NCBI GenBank assembly: GCA_964019135.1
Contig: OZ025260.1
Coordinates: forward strand, 14,626,254-14,690,253
Source: Arenicola marina
Taxonomy: Eukaryota; Annelida; Polychaeta; Arenicolidae
Reading direction: 5' to 3'
Length of the DNA stretch: 64,000 bases
A program made the position numbers and the translations under genes. How positions within the stretch are numbered: position 1 is the stretch's first letter; each line of letters begins with the position of its first letter. Below, in pieces: positions 13,031 through 26,900 of the stretch. The notes beneath the pieces were generated by a model that saw only the letters and a program-made list of their open reading frames with translations, did no database searches and had not been told where the DNA came from.

Positions 13031-14964
13031 CGTCGACTTAGGTGATCTGCCACCTTGCCCATGACGTGGTCTTGTGATCGGTGTGGCCCACTTTTCCTTG
13101 GCTGACCCCGCTGACACAGGCACGGGCGCGGGGTGCGTCAACACGCGTATACGTATACATATATCTCGGGGGTGTTTTTTCAACCCTCCCTCTCTGCCTG
13201 TCAGACATACCATCTGTTGTGAAGTGGGGCTAACCGAAGCATGACCCTCACTGACACTCACACCCACGTTCCACATCCTTCCACCCTCAAACGAACCCAA
13301 GACTTCCCGCTAAGGCCACTGCGCCCCCCCCCCCCGCCCCTCCGAAAACTCCCCTTTTTCCCCATGTCCATGTGCCACACATATTACCAAATACGGTAGT
13401 TGGACACTTGTTCTCGCTGCTCAAACGGTGAAAGTCGGCAGTATTCTCGACTGGGAGGCCATGACACTGAGTGAGCTACACTGGTGAGGGTGGGGGGTTT
13501 GGGGTCGGAAGGGGATGCGCGAGGGGGATAAACAAATATTTGTTCTTCCCGTGTTGAGAGCAAGCGTTAATCCGCATGGTATCAGGTTGTCGGTCTTCAG
13601 GTAGGGCTCGTCTTAATAACGAGCCTCCTGTTGAAGATTCAGATTTTCAGATTTCCTGAGCCAAAAAGATGAAAATGATCGTAACCGTCTGTCTGTGTCT
13701 ATGTTTCTGTTATTAAACTCGAGAAAAGCCACGTCAGTGCCGCACATCGGGGGTCAATATAACTGCTGAGGTGAGAGTGCAGGTTCATCATAATCTTGTT
13801 ATAAATTCATTGCAGGAGTGCTCAGTTACTGTAAGGCTTGCTGTCCATTGCGATTAAACACCTACCAACGGTCACATTACTTCATTGAGTGATCTAAAGG
13901 GCGTATTTAATATTGCTCTGGGAGTTCGATTGTCATTTAAACTGAAGAGCCGGGCCCATGTGCCGCGCAGGGTATTACAACGTGGGATATTGAGACATGC
14001 TTGACTGGTTATTGGGGGAGGGGAAGGTGGGTGGACCGTCGTTTCATAATAAGACCGAAACCCTTTCAGTGATTTTCAAGCCCACTTCTGCCGTGCCTCT
14101 TGGGGGTGGTTATGACATCTTAGGTGTGCCATTGTAGACCGTAAAGGGGTGGGGGAAGTGGGAGTTCGCTCCTCTTCATATTTCGCACTGTAAGGTTTCA
14201 ATGGGGATGATCCTCCCAATGTCTTTGTAAAGGTGCTAGAGAGCCCATCGGGGTTGTATAGCGTCCACCCACTCTGTATCAGCCCGTTGTCCGCCCACAA
14301 CCACCCACCCACCCACCTACCTACTCTATATCAGCCCGCTGTCCGCCCACAACCACTCACCTACCCACCCACTCTTCATCAGCCCGCTCTCCACCCACAG
14401 ACACCCACCCACCCAACTACCCTCACCACGTGCAGAGGGCCTCTCGCGACTCCCTTCCCAGCATTCCTAGCACACTTCCGCCTCACCGAGAGGCAGACTA
14501 TGTTTTGTGCGGCGTAATATGAGGCGGAGAGCGGATGGGCGGGACTTCTTTTTTTTCCCGCCTTCACCGTAATAACAGATAATCAGGAATTATAAAACTC
14601 TGCTCAACGAAGTGTGAAGTGGTATCAAGCAGCCATTTGGGAGCCGGAATGCCACTAAAAGTAGGAAAAACGATCTGTGTTGGGTGGGCAGGGGGGTGAG
14701 TTGTATTCCCTTCGCTAGGTTGCTTTGGTTTCGCATGATTATGGGCTAGCTTCGGTCCATTCTCATGCTTAACGACCTCTCCATCACGTTGCCAAACCAC
14801 TCACTGCCCAACTGAAATCAGAACCTGACCACTGTGGCTGCTCACGTGATGCACGAGGGCTTAACGAGTCATCATACGTAATTGATATTTTGCACGCAAA
14901 ATGTCGGGGTGGGTCTACTTATGTTAAGCCCCCTGGGTAGAGGTTGGGAAATGAAATGAAATAT
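13031..14964. other. Intergenic with a small 56 bp-class repeat
   Basis: No gene was recognised. At 14276-14425 about three degenerate units share ATCAGCCCG(T/C)TGTCCGCCC followed by ACCCACC runs. Confidence 0.4.
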
Positions 14965-16095
14965 TGGTATACTAGGCCACTTTGTACACATGATGGCGGT
15001 AGAGACTAGGTCACTTTGTACACATGATGGCGGTAGAGACTAGGTCACTTTGTACACATGATGGCGGTAGAGACTAGGTCACTTTGTACACATGATGGTA
15101 GTAGAGACTAGGTCACTTTATCCACATGATGGTGGTAGAGACTAGGTCACTTTGTACACATGATGGCGGTAGAGACTAGGTCACTTTGTACACATGATGG
15201 TGGTAGAGACTAGGTCACTTTTTACACATGATGGCGGTAGAGACTAGGTCACTTTGTACACATGATGGCGGTAGAGACTAGGTCACTTTGTACACATGAT
15301 GGTGGTAGACACTAGGTCACTTTGTACACATGATGGCGGTAGAGACTAGGTCACTTTGTGCACATGATGGCGGTAGGAAACTAGGTCACTTTGTACACAT
15401 GATGGCGGTAGAGACTAGGTCACTTTGTACACATGATGGTGGTAGAGACTAGGTCACTTTGTACACATGATGGCGGTAGAGACTAGGTCACTTTGTACAC
15501 ATGATGGTAGTAGGGACTAGGTCACTTTGTACAGATGATGGCGGTAGAGACTAGGTCACTTTGTACACATGATGGCGGTAGAGACTAGGTCACTTTGTGC
15601 ACATGATGGCAGTAGAGACTAGGTCACTTTGTACACATGATGGTGGTAGAGACTAGGTCACTTTGTACACATGATGGCGGTAGAGACTAGGTCACTTTGT
15701 GCACATGATGGCAGTAGAGACTAGGTCACTTTGTACACATGATGGTGGTAGAGACTAGGTCACTTTGTACACATGATGGCGGTAGAGACTAGGTCACTTT
15801 GTACACATGATGGTGGTAGAGACTAGGTCACTTTTTACACATGATGGCGGTAGAGACTAGGTCACTTTGTACACATGATGGCGGTAGAGACTAGGTCACT
15901 TTGTACACATGATGGTGGTAGACACTAGGTCACTTTGTACACATGATGGCGGTAGAGACTAGGTCACTTTGTGCACATGATGGCGGTAGGAAACTAGGTC
16001 ACTTTGTACACATGATGGCGGTAGAGACTAGGTCACTTTGTACACATGATGGCAGTAGAGACTAGGTCACTTTGTACACATGATGGCGGTAGAGG
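14965..16095. repeat. 34 bp minisatellite, about 33 copies
   Basis: Head-to-tail units built on ACTAGGTCACTTTGTACACA plus TGATGGCGGTAGAG. Variants (TTTTTACAC, GTGCACATG, a 35-base unit with GTAGGAAACT) recur in the same order about 613 bases apart. This shows a block duplication of 18 units inside the array. Confidence 0.97.
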
Positions 16096-16276
16096 GTGGG
16101 AGTAGGACTAAAAGACGTGAACTTTGCAGATAGAGTGACACGTTGGGCGAGTAGTATTAGGAACAAGGATATGAAAGGGGGGGAGGGGATGGGGAGGAGG
16201 TGGGGGGAGATGGATTCAGGGTCAGATGAGAACGGTTCGTGGGGTGACTACCTGTATCACTGGCACGTGAGAGTAG

Positions 16277-16335
16277 AATTCGAGGTCATAATGCCCTTCG
16301 AGGTCATAATGCCCTTCGAGGTCATAATGCCCTTC
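16277..16335. repeat. 18 bp repeat, three copies
   Basis: TTCGAGGTCATAATGCCC occurs three times in tandem, and the last copy runs into diverged sequence. Confidence 0.9.
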
Positions 16336-17199
16336 AAAGCTGAAATAGACGGCGATGACACGGGTAAAAACAGAACGTGCGTCCCATGCCTGTAGGTGGG
16401 TGTATGGGAAGGAGGGTGGGGAGAGGGGAAGGGAGGGTGGGGGTGCGATAAGCCAGTCGTCGCTTCTCAGTTATACCGGTTTATTCCTAAATATATATAT
16501 ATAATCTCGTTTTATCAGACACGTGCCAGCCCCGCAACCCAAAGTAACCGGCTATAGTTATATCAGGACCGCTAATCCCTTCATTGCTGCTACGAACAGC
16601 CAGCGCCACTGAGCCAAGGGAAAAAAAGGCGCCCGTTACCCAGAGCTGTACGCCGAATTATAATATCTAGCTAATATTATCCCTTATTACACCCCCCTCC
16701 CTCACCCCCCTCCCCCCCCCCCAATCCCACACCCCAAACGCCCATCCACACACTTCAGCGCCTAATCCCCGGGGGGTCCATATACGGCTCCAGACAGCGA
16801 GAGCTCTCAACACGTTGGTTCGCCGTAATCCCGATAGGTGCCAGCGACCGTCGCTTTCCATTTTGTCAGCACGGATGCGGCTATAAATAGTGATCCGCTG
16901 TGACTTGGTCTGATTATTATTATTATAGGGCGAGGAAACCTCAACGGGATAAAAGGTGGGGTGGGTGTTTATGCCACCTTTGTGTGCAAATAGGATAAAG
17001 TGGGTGGGAATCTATCATCAAGCCAATGGAAATGAGAAATTGCGTAGGAGGCAAACTGCGTGACCTTATATATATATGTGTGTGTGAGCATTTTCGTTTG
17101 AGCCATTTGAAACACTGGACTCAATATCAGTCGTACGTTACTGGACCATCTAAATCAAGTTTCCTATCAGTCACTATAAAAACAGGCTGTCAGTAACTG
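16336..17199. other. Upstream region of the OVO-like gene
   Basis: No coding signal. It contains AT-rich stretches (16496-16505, 17068-17080) and a C-rich tract at 16690-16725. It probably contains proximal regulatory DNA of the gene starting at 17.28 kb. Confidence 0.35.
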
Positions 17200-17206
17200 T
17201 ATAAAA
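17200..17206 (+). promoter_or_regulatory. TATA box of the OVO-like gene
   Basis: TATAAAA lies 82 bases upstream of the start codon. A second TATAAAAA-like element is at about 17175. An initiator-like TTTCAGTT follows at about 17237. The spacing fits a short 5' leader of about 50 bases. Confidence 0.5.
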
Positions 17207-17287
17207 CCGCAGTAATATTTCTTTGCTCTTCGGGCTTTCAGTTGAAAGATAGACCGACATTTGAGAAGATAACTACCAACATATAAG

Positions 17288-17921
17288 ATGCCTAAGGCCT
17301 TCATGCTGGTGAAGCGGAGGCGAAATCAGTATTTCGCTTATTCGCCACCGGAAGATGTGCGGAGGGAGGATGCACCCTTCCAGGCACAGCATGATGAAGC
17401 GTCCTCTTCACAGGACGCGCTCTTCCCAACCAATCGCGACCCTACTGACAGCAATGACATCACTGGCGTGAGAACAATCACCACGATGACGTCATGCACG
17501 ACCACGCCGGGTCAGATGCCCTCAACACTTCCGGTTTCCGGTTCTGGCAGCCACCGCGAGATCCTGGCTCCGAAAAGCAAGAAGCGCCGCCTGGCGATCT
17601 ACGGCTCTCAGATCCAGAAGGACGATCCAGCGCTTCCGGAATCCCCATCCTCGCCGAACTTTCTGGGGGAGGTTCCCTCAGAGCCGTGTCCATCTCTCTG
17701 CAGACGGGAGTCCGTCATCAAGTCGGTGCCAGATACTATGTGCCAGTGGCGGAAGAGGCCGGCAATGGGCTGTGACATTGCGATCAACCCCGACCAGTTT
17801 GACTCCATTGAATACAGACTCTCGGCCTTCGGGATGGCTCCAGAAGGTGCTTCCGATGCCGGATCCCAGCCACCAGTGATCCAGAGGAGTCAGAAAATCG
17901 ACAACGACACATTCACCTCAG
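17288..17921 (+). CDS. OVOL: OVO-like gene, coding exon 1 (SNAG-type N terminus)
   Basis: The exon starts at the ATG of [12 protein letters not shown] and ends at CTCAG|GTACGT, leaving one base (G) of the next codon. Vertebrate OVOL1/2 begin with MP(K/R)(A/V)FLVK. This copy has one extra methionine between F and L. The rest is low in similarity, with a basic patch KSKKRR at about residue 97 that could be a nuclear signal and many Ser/Pro residues. Confidence 0.85.
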
Positions 17922-20900
17922 GTACGTGTTTGAGACTCGTGTTATGTGTACACGTTCAAATGATTCCTCGTATTTGTTAATTAAATGTTTTTTGTATTTG
18001 TGTTTAATTCTTTTATTTCAAAAAGTATCTTTTTACAACGATTGTAAAGTTGCTCCGTAAAAGATTTCGAATATAGTTTTATTACAATGCCTCCATGCAT
18101 GTGTTTGGTATTCTGATAAAGTTTAACAATTTATTTAGAACTGTATAGTCTCCTTTAGATATTTTACATAGTTTAACACTAATTGTTTAGACTTATTTAG
18201 ATATTCTACATATGACTAGCTCCAGTCGTGAAAGTACCCGTCGTGAATTGGTGACTGCACTCACCGATAGAGCTTTTGCTTGGCGGGAGTTTAAATTTCC
18301 GTTTGCAATTGCCTTGTAAAAGCATCAGCTAACTGCGCGACGGGCTAACATGCCGTTGATCGCTGGCGGTTCAAAGATTCCGGTCACTCAACCATAGGGA
18401 TTGCTGATGAATATTTGGTAGCGGGGTGCCGCCCGGACCCCACCCCTACATACCCTTTATGGGGAGGCGTTTCCCCTCAGGTCATGGGCGCTGTAGGCCG
18501 TATAAGAGAAGGTCGGGATTTCAAACGCAATTCACAACGCTTTTATGGTTGTATTTCCCGCCTTTAACGAGCTTTTGAAGCCGACTTACAAGTGTTGGAG
18601 CCAACAGCCACTGTCTGATGGGATATTACGGGGGCTGGCCCTAAAAGGGAAAAAAGGGTTGGGATGTTTGTTTCGAGGGAGGGGGGTGGGAAGGTGAGGA
18701 GGTTAATTGGCCATGCATCATCCGCTGGGTAACGTCTCAAATCTGGTAGTCAACGGAAACGGGCGGGGTTGGTTGGGGAGAATGGAGTGGGGGGGGTGTG
18801 GATGGGGGAGGGGTGCAGCCGCAGGGGGGGGGGTGTAGGCAGGGGTGGAAGGAGACATACTCCAACGGCTCGGTATGAGAGCTATTTTGCGCCTGAGAGC
18901 TCGTGTTGTGGTATGAATTTTCTGTAACACCTGCCAGGGAGAATTCCTGCACAGGTTTCCCATCGCATAGAGCTCAGAGGGGGTGGGGAGGGGGCTGGGG
19001 GGCCGCCCCCCCCCCCCTCTCCCACACTCGCCCCCCCCCCCTCTCACCGTCACCCCGCGACATCCTCTGCTGTCTGGCGCGCTCACCCGTGACGTTATAA
19101 AAACACAAGAACCGGTATTTGCGTTATAACGGCTGTAAGCACGAGCCGGGGTCACACTTTTGTCCTTTTTCCGATGACAAGACGACGTCTTTCACGAGTC
19201 CCCTCCACCCCCCCCCCCCCGCCCCCCTCCCCCTCTCACCTCAAGGAAGGATAAAGAACTTTTCAATGATAACTATTCTCATAGTCATAGAAACTCACTA
19301 CGGTTTCATGCCTTGTGCGGAAACGGAAGCTCAGAGACACACTTTGTCTTCATAAAGAATCACGCGTCTTAAACAAACCTATGTTTACCTCCAAAGGTAA
19401 ATATCTTGCATCCGTGAGGAATTAACCCTGTCGTCCGTCGATAAGACGCAATGTGGTCTCCCACACAAAGCTTGATATTCTAGGCCGGTATGTTTGTGAA
19501 GATTTCAATAGCACATACTTATTTTATATCATTTTTGTCGCACAAGAAGACTTAACTAACCCGCTGACCTTCAAAAGCTTCAAAATTGTTATGCGGCATC
19601 ATAGAGTGTTAGATAACAAAACGATGACAGATACATGCATTATTAAGATACATTATTTATCAGGGAGCCCCTAGTTTCCCTCCAGCCTTGTTTATTCAAT
19701 TAGGCTACATAACCATTCTGCGGCAGCATAATGTCTGTATCAAGTGTCTGTTGGGAACGGCATTCTCTCCTCCACAACCTGTCGTTCCTAGTTGAAGCGG
19801 CAACAATCTTTTATCAGTGTCTGTTATTTGTTTTTTTTCTCTCTTTCAAAAATTTGAATTTGCCCGCCGGTCGTGTCAGTCGTTCAGCTGTGATAGCGGG
19901 ACAGGTTGTACACGGGGATGTGTTTAATAGGGGGGAGGGAGGGAGGGGCTGCTGCACGGTTATAGGACACAGATTGCGGTATAGCTATCAATGGCCCGGT
20001 CCCTAAGGCTGAGAGAAAACCCCCGACCATTGTCGAGCTGGGTGAGCCCGTCATAAAACACCTGTTACTCCGGGCGCGCCACAGTCGGCTAGCCCCCAGG
20101 TATTGTGTTCACCTGCGAGGCTAGGGAGTCGGGTGTAGCGGGGGGGGGGGGGTGTTGAGGTGACTGGTGGAGGGTGGGGGGGGCTGGTAGAGGGGACTGG
20201 TGGAGGGTGGGGGGGAGGCTGGTAGAGGGGACTGGTGGAGGGTGGGGGGGGGGCTGGTAGAGGGGACTGGTGGAGGGTGGGGGGGGGGCTGGTAGAGGGG
20301 ACTGGTGGAGGGTGGGGGGGGGCTGGTAGAGGGGACAGGAGGCCCAGGCCTGGGAGAGGGGACAGCTAGGAGGCCCAGTGCTGGTAGAGGGGACAGCTAG
20401 GAGGCCCAGGGCTGGTAGAGGGGACAGGAGGCCCAGGGCTGGTAGAGGAGACAGGAGGCCAAGACGGTAGGGGGTTAGGAGGCCGCGGCGGTGGCAGACA
20501 GCCGGCTCATCGGGGGCGATATGCATGCGGCGTACCTGACTTCTCATCAGCAGGTTGCCTCTTTTATGTGGGGGGAGCAGGCGGTGTCGGGGGTGCATGG
20601 GTTTAGGTGGAGGGGCTAGGTCGAGGGGGGCGGGGGGCTCACGGACGGCGGTGCTGCCTGGAATGATATCACCCAGGGTGGGCGGGGGGTGGCTGATCAC
20701 GGGTCTATAGCTTAGCTTTACACCCCCCCCTCCCACCCAATCTCCCCTCCGCTGCCGTTTTACTGTGCGACCCCCTGCCTCCCCCTCTACCCTGACGGAC
20801 TTCCTTGGGCTGGTTCCCTGCAATATATAGACAAGATCAAAGACTCCGCGCAGAAGTCATAATGCCCGTTAAACCTTCCCGTTGGTCCAGTCCAAGCAAA

Positions 20901-23900
20901 TTCCCAAAATTAAATTTGTGGCGGTCATTATTAAAATATATCGTCCCGCTCCTAGGATTAAGCGGTCTTGGTACATCCGCAAGCTGTGTCAGCTTTAAAG
21001 ACCACCTGACATGAATCTGATTTTCCGCATAATATACTTTCCCGCATTAACCGTAGCAAGAAATAAGATCATCTAGTATCGGCTTAACATGGATAACTTA
21101 TTGAAGACGAAACATAATGTGTAATTATATAATGGAACATCATCTTAAGGTAGATATAATTCAACGCGTGCGAGGATCAGTTTTATCTCAGGGCCAATTT
21201 CTCTGAAGGGCCGGTTTTCTGTGAGACCGGGTTTACTTGGAAAGCCCGTTTTCTCTGAGACCCGGTTTACTTGGAGGGCCGGTGTACTTGAGGGGCCGGT
21301 TTACTTGGGAGCGCCGGTCTACTCTAAGTGTCTGGGCACGTGACCTGGGATAAATCAACAGAATAAGGGTTTGTCGCCAAAAGTTATTTCCGGGTGCTGG
21401 GTTCACGTAGCGGACTTGTCCCCGCGCCTCTATTGGCTCAGTCTCATGGGTTTCCTTTCAAATATTGGACTTAAGCGTGCCGCGTTGAGCTGTTTTCTCT
21501 AACCGTCCACTTTCCCGGGATCTGTTTGAACAGCGCGCGCGCTGACGCGGTGCATGCCGGGTAGACAGACATTGGCCATTCAACAGGTCTTCCTTATTTA
21601 TACCTGCCATGCACTATCTACATTATCATCACCGCTACACCTGCCTCAACCCCACCCCCCGCCCCCCGCCCCCAACCTGCTCTTCCTGCCCTCGCTAGGC
21701 TATTACGGTCCCCTCTCCCACCCTCGGTGTCCTCTATACCCCGTTTTCCTCACACACACACACACACAACCCCCGCCCCCACCACCCACCCCTTCCGCGA
21801 TTTGTCTATATGGCCTATAAAGGAATTCACGAGGCGTCCTAAAAACTCCGACTATGCGACACGCCTTCAAAGCCCGCGCAGAGGGGTCCAGTGGGTTTGA
21901 ATGGGGAATATTTGAAAATGGAGAGCGTCGGGGTCAAAGGGGAACCTCTTACAGGTGAACAAAAGCGGGCTCGTGCCGCGAGCCACTCGCGTGCCGAGGG
22001 GGTCTGGGCCGCCCGGGTGGGGGTGGGGGGTGGAAGCGGGGGGTTGAAGGGGGTGGGGTTGGGCCCTCAAGGGGTGGGGGGGCGGGGTACTTCAGGTGAG
22101 TCGGGGTTGCGCGGGGTTCTAGGGTTGTGTTCGGGGCGGGCAGACACCGTGACAGGGGGCTCCCCTGGGGGGGACAAACAGCTACTTATAACGAAATCAC
22201 ACCCCTCGTTTTGACCGTTGAGGGGGTTTTGATTTTAAGTCATCAATGGTGCGAGTCTAGCTAGCTAGCCTCGATGTCACCGTGAAATTGATATAGAGGG
22301 GAAAAGATGTCTTCAAGGCCTTCATTGCATCGAAGTGACTTTAAAAGTGATTAAGTATTAAGATCATTAATGTTTTTCGATATGGAAGCTATATATAGAA
22401 GATCGTCTGAGGATTTCAATCATTGATCTGAGGGGTCGTGATGTAAACAAATGTCAAGTAAATAAGTTGGTTTCTTAGGATATAATTACTAGGGAAATAC
22501 AAGGCGCCAAGTGTCATCATCGTATTTCGTGCTTAGTTCCTTTGATAAGTCACATTTTGATGCAAGTACGTGCAAGATTTGACACAAGAATCCATGGCTT
22601 GTACAATATTGCCTGCCCGGCAAGATATTCCTTGTCCGGTCTTACAAGTACAATGTACTGGGTAATGTATTTCCTAAAGTTGTCACTGGCACGTTGATAA
22701 TAAATTTATGTCTATATAAGGTGGAAAATTCCCACACCTGTATACGCACGTTTGATCGTCTGCTTGTTTTCGCGCCAAAAGTAATGCCCCGCGTGCTCGA
22801 CCGCTCACCTGTGACTTACCCAAAATTACGGAACCTCAACGGAACGTATTATCTTTTAATGAGAGAACAAGAGTACCATTCTTAACGGGTGATCGCAAAT
22901 TGTGTTTTACAGCTACCCTGTTATGTGACTGCTTCAGGGTTGAGATGAAAGATCACCCCCCGGGGGTGCTCACCCTACCCTGGCGTGCAGCTCGGCGGGT
23001 CCCCAGGCCCCCACAGGCCGCCCGCCCCATTAGCTGCCCCCCGGGAGAGAGGCGAGGACCCCACCCAGGGCCTTGATCTGGGAACCCCACTGGCAATGAG
23101 GGTGTCCTTCGCGCGCCTTTAAAGTTGGCCTCCCCTCTTGTCGAACTCGCGGGGGCGCGTTCTTTAAATTTCCGGACCGCTGTTTTCTTTTTTTCCTCCG
23201 GCCGCACGCTTTCTAACGGTTTGGCGCACTTATGTACAGGGTGCAGGGGTGGGGTGTGGGTTGTGGGGTGTGGGGTAGCGAGTGAGGGTACGGTCGCGGG
23301 AGGGGGGAGGGGCAGGCGGGCACTTAGACATACGGGTTTGCGCTGCAGCTGAGTATAGGGGTCATAAACCCGTGATATACGAGAACATAGAGTGACAGAT
23401 GCTCACAAAAAAGCAAGAAAGCAAAAATCAGTTCTGCAAGCAACGGTTTCTGGCGTAGAATCCTCATGTGCTTCTGCTAAGACGATAGGGGGTTTGATGT
23501 ATGTATGTACGTTCCTCAACCTATCCGCAACAAAAGCGACCTTTCTCGAACCACCTCGGTCTCACCTCGGCTGCCATAGGCATAGACACCATTCTACGTC
23601 AGCCGCCTGCTTCAAGGGTGAGGTGAAACACGCGAAATTAGCCCCCGGGGGACGCGGTTGTAAAGCACCCTAAATGGGTCTAGGTCCTACAACCACCCGT
23701 GGATCGCGACCGTTAAAGGAACGGAAGTTTCACGGGGGGGTGGGGACGGGAGAGCGTGTGGGGGTGGGGGGTTCGGAGATGCGGGTGACGGCAAAAGTAG
23801 GGTAGGGTAGCGGGGTCGTTTGAATGTTCTGGGATGCAATTACACTTGTCACGATGGTAGCGTGAAGGGGAGAGGGGGGGGGCTGGGGTGGGGTGGGGTG

Positions 23901-26900
23901 GGGGGATAGGGGTGAGCAGGGGACATATTGGGGTCCCTCCTAAGGCGCCCCCGGTAATGCGACACCCACCCTGGGTCGCGGACCCCCGTCTCGAGACTGG
24001 CACGTGGCGAGCTGCTGTCGTCTGCCCTGACCCGAAAAGGGCGCGAAAACAAGTCGCGCGCTCTGCATACGACAGCCAGCGCCGTGAACCCTCCGCTGCG
24101 TAGTCGCAGTTCGTCGCGGGTCGCTATTATAGTGGAGGTGAAAACACCTATTGAATGCTAGAGGCATTAGAGGCCGGAAATATCGTACAGGTAGCTTGTA
24201 TCCTGGGTTACTTTCAAGTACGTCCGAATCAAGCGGAAAGGCAATAGTATTCATCTGATCAAAAGACCGGAACTGATCTATATATATATTGGGAAGGGCA
24301 GAATGTTCCCATTGGTCCATTCAGCCGTTAATATGGTTGAAATAAAGCGCTTGCCTCATGGGTAGGTAAGTATGTGTCTCACGTGTACCATATGTATTTG
24401 TGTGTGTCCTATGTATCGTCCCGCGCATATGCTTCAGCATATATCAGCCAACTTACTGTGATTCAACACCACACACATTGCACTGTCTCGTAGATATGTC
24501 ACACATTGCACTGTCTCGCAGATATGTCACACATTGCACTGTCTCGTAGATCTATCACACATTGCACTGTCTCGTAGATCTGTCACACATTGCACTGTCT
24601 CGTAGATCTGTCACACATTGCACTGTCTCGTAGATCTGTCACACATTGCACTGTCTCGTAGATCTGTCACACATTGCACTGTCTCGTAGATCTGTCACAC
24701 ACATTGCACTGTCTCGTAGATCTGTCACACATTGCACTGTCTCATAGATCTGTCACACATTGCACTGTCTCGTAGATCTGTCACACATTGCACTGTCTCG
24801 TAGATCTGTCACACATTGCACTGTCTCGTAGATCTGTAACACATTGCACTGTCTCGTAGATCTGTCACACATTGCACTGTCTCGTAGATCTGTCACACAT
24901 TGCACTGTCTCGTAGATCTGTAACACATTGCACTGTCTCGTAGATTTGTCACACATTGCACTGTCTCGTAGATCTGTCACACATTGCACTGTCTCGTAGA
25001 TCTGTCACACATTGCACTGTCTCGTAGATCTGTCACACATTGCACTGTCTCGTAGATCTATCACACATTGCACTGTCTCGTAGATCTGTCACACATTGCA
25101 CTGTCTCGTAGATCTGTCACACATTGCACTGACTCGTAGATCTGTCACACATTGCACATTTAGATTTGGCACACACTGCACTTCTAGATCTGGCACACAT
25201 TGAACGTTTAGATCAAGTACACATCGCACTTTTAGTTCTAGCAAACATTGCACATTTAGATCAATCACACATTTTTCTATTAGATTGAGCACACGTTGCA
25301 CATTTAGATATGTCACACATTGCACTCCTAGATCTAGCACATGTCGCACCGTTATGACACATTTCACTCCCAGATCAAGCACATATTGCACTTCTAGATC
25401 TAGCACACATTGCATCCCTAGATCTAGCACACATTGCACTCCTAGATCTATCACACATTGCACTCCTAGATCTAGCACACATTGCACTCCTAGATCTAGC
25501 ACACATTGCACTCCTAGATCTAGCACATATTGCACTCCTAGATCCAGCACACATTGCACTCCTAGATCTAGCACACATTGCACTCCTAGATCTAGCACAC
25601 ATTGCACTCCTAGATCCAGCACACATTGCACTCCTAGATCTAGCAAACATTGCACTCCTAGATCTATCACACATTGCACTCCTAGATCTAGCACACATTG
25701 CACTCCTAGATCTAGCACACATTGCACTCCTAGATCTAGCAAACATTGCACTCCTAGATCTATCACACATTGCACTCCTAGATCTAGCACACATTGCACT
25801 CCTAGATCTAGCACACATTGCACTCCTAGATCTAGCACACATTGCACGTCTAGATCCAGCACACATTGCACTCCTAGATCTAGCACACATTGCACTCCTA
25901 GATCTAGCACACATTGCACGTCTAGATCTAGCACACATTGCACTCCTAGATCTAGCACACATTGCACTCCTAGATCTAGCACACATTGCACTTCTAGATC
26001 TAGCACACATTGCACTTCTAGATCTAGCACACATTGCACGTCTATATCTAGCCCACATTGCACGTCTAGATCTAGCAAACATTGCACTCCTAGATCTAGC
26101 CCACATTGCACGTCTAGATCTAGCACACATTGCACTCCTAGATCTAGCAAACTTTGCACTTCTAGATCTAGACAACTTTTAAATCTAGCATACGTTGCGG
26201 TTGATGTATGGATGTCCTGTTTCCGAGAGATAACGGCGCCTCGCTACATCTGCGGCTCACCTGAACGCCCCGGGCCCAGTGCGACCCCGCCACGCCACCG
26301 ATTTCGTCAACCCCTCATTCCCGTCTCGTTAGTATCCGCTGCCTCTTCCTCACCCCAACCCCCATCCACACACCCTCCCTTTCTCTACCCCCGCCCCCCC
26401 CCCCCTCCCCCCACCCCCACCCCACCACCACCTCCTCCACGCCCCCTTTTCTGCCCGCTGCCCCAGAACCGCGAGTATCTCTGTAGAGAATCCCGCAATC
26501 GCACAACGGTAGCGGTCCCCGTAATTACGAGGGTCCCCTTCCGGTCAGGTGGGCCACGTGTTGCCTTGGTGATAAGGATCCGCTGAGTCACACCTACCCC
26601 CAGATTGGGGAGGGTCCCATAGGGGAAGGGTTGTCGGGGTGTTGGCGATGGGGGCGGGGGGCGGGGGGAGGTCGCACAGGGGTTCGTGACTGACTTGAAC
26701 TCACCGCCGGTGGGGTTGCTGCCACCNNNNNNNNNNNNNNNNNNNNNNNNNNNNNNNNNNNNNNNNNNNNNNNNNNNNNNNNNNNNNNNNNNNNNNNNNN
26801 NNNNNNNNNNNNNNNNNNNNNNNNNNNNNNNNNNNNNNNNNNNNNNNNNNNNNNNNNNNNNNNNNNNNNNNNNNNNNNNNNNNNNNNNNNNNNNNNNNNN

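Noticed and set aside
14965-16095. Possible CRISPR array
   Set aside because: Repeats are directly joined with no unique spacers, and the surrounding genes are eukaryotic. The same applies to the other arrays.
20089-20823. 244-codon minus-strand frame
   Set aside because: Dominated by [10 protein letters not shown] repeats from the G-rich minisatellite, and it lies within the OVO intron.
25089-26586. Overlapping 356- and 433-codon frames on opposite strands
   Set aside because: Both arise from the 24 bp repeat, a multiple of three, and read repeat peptides only.
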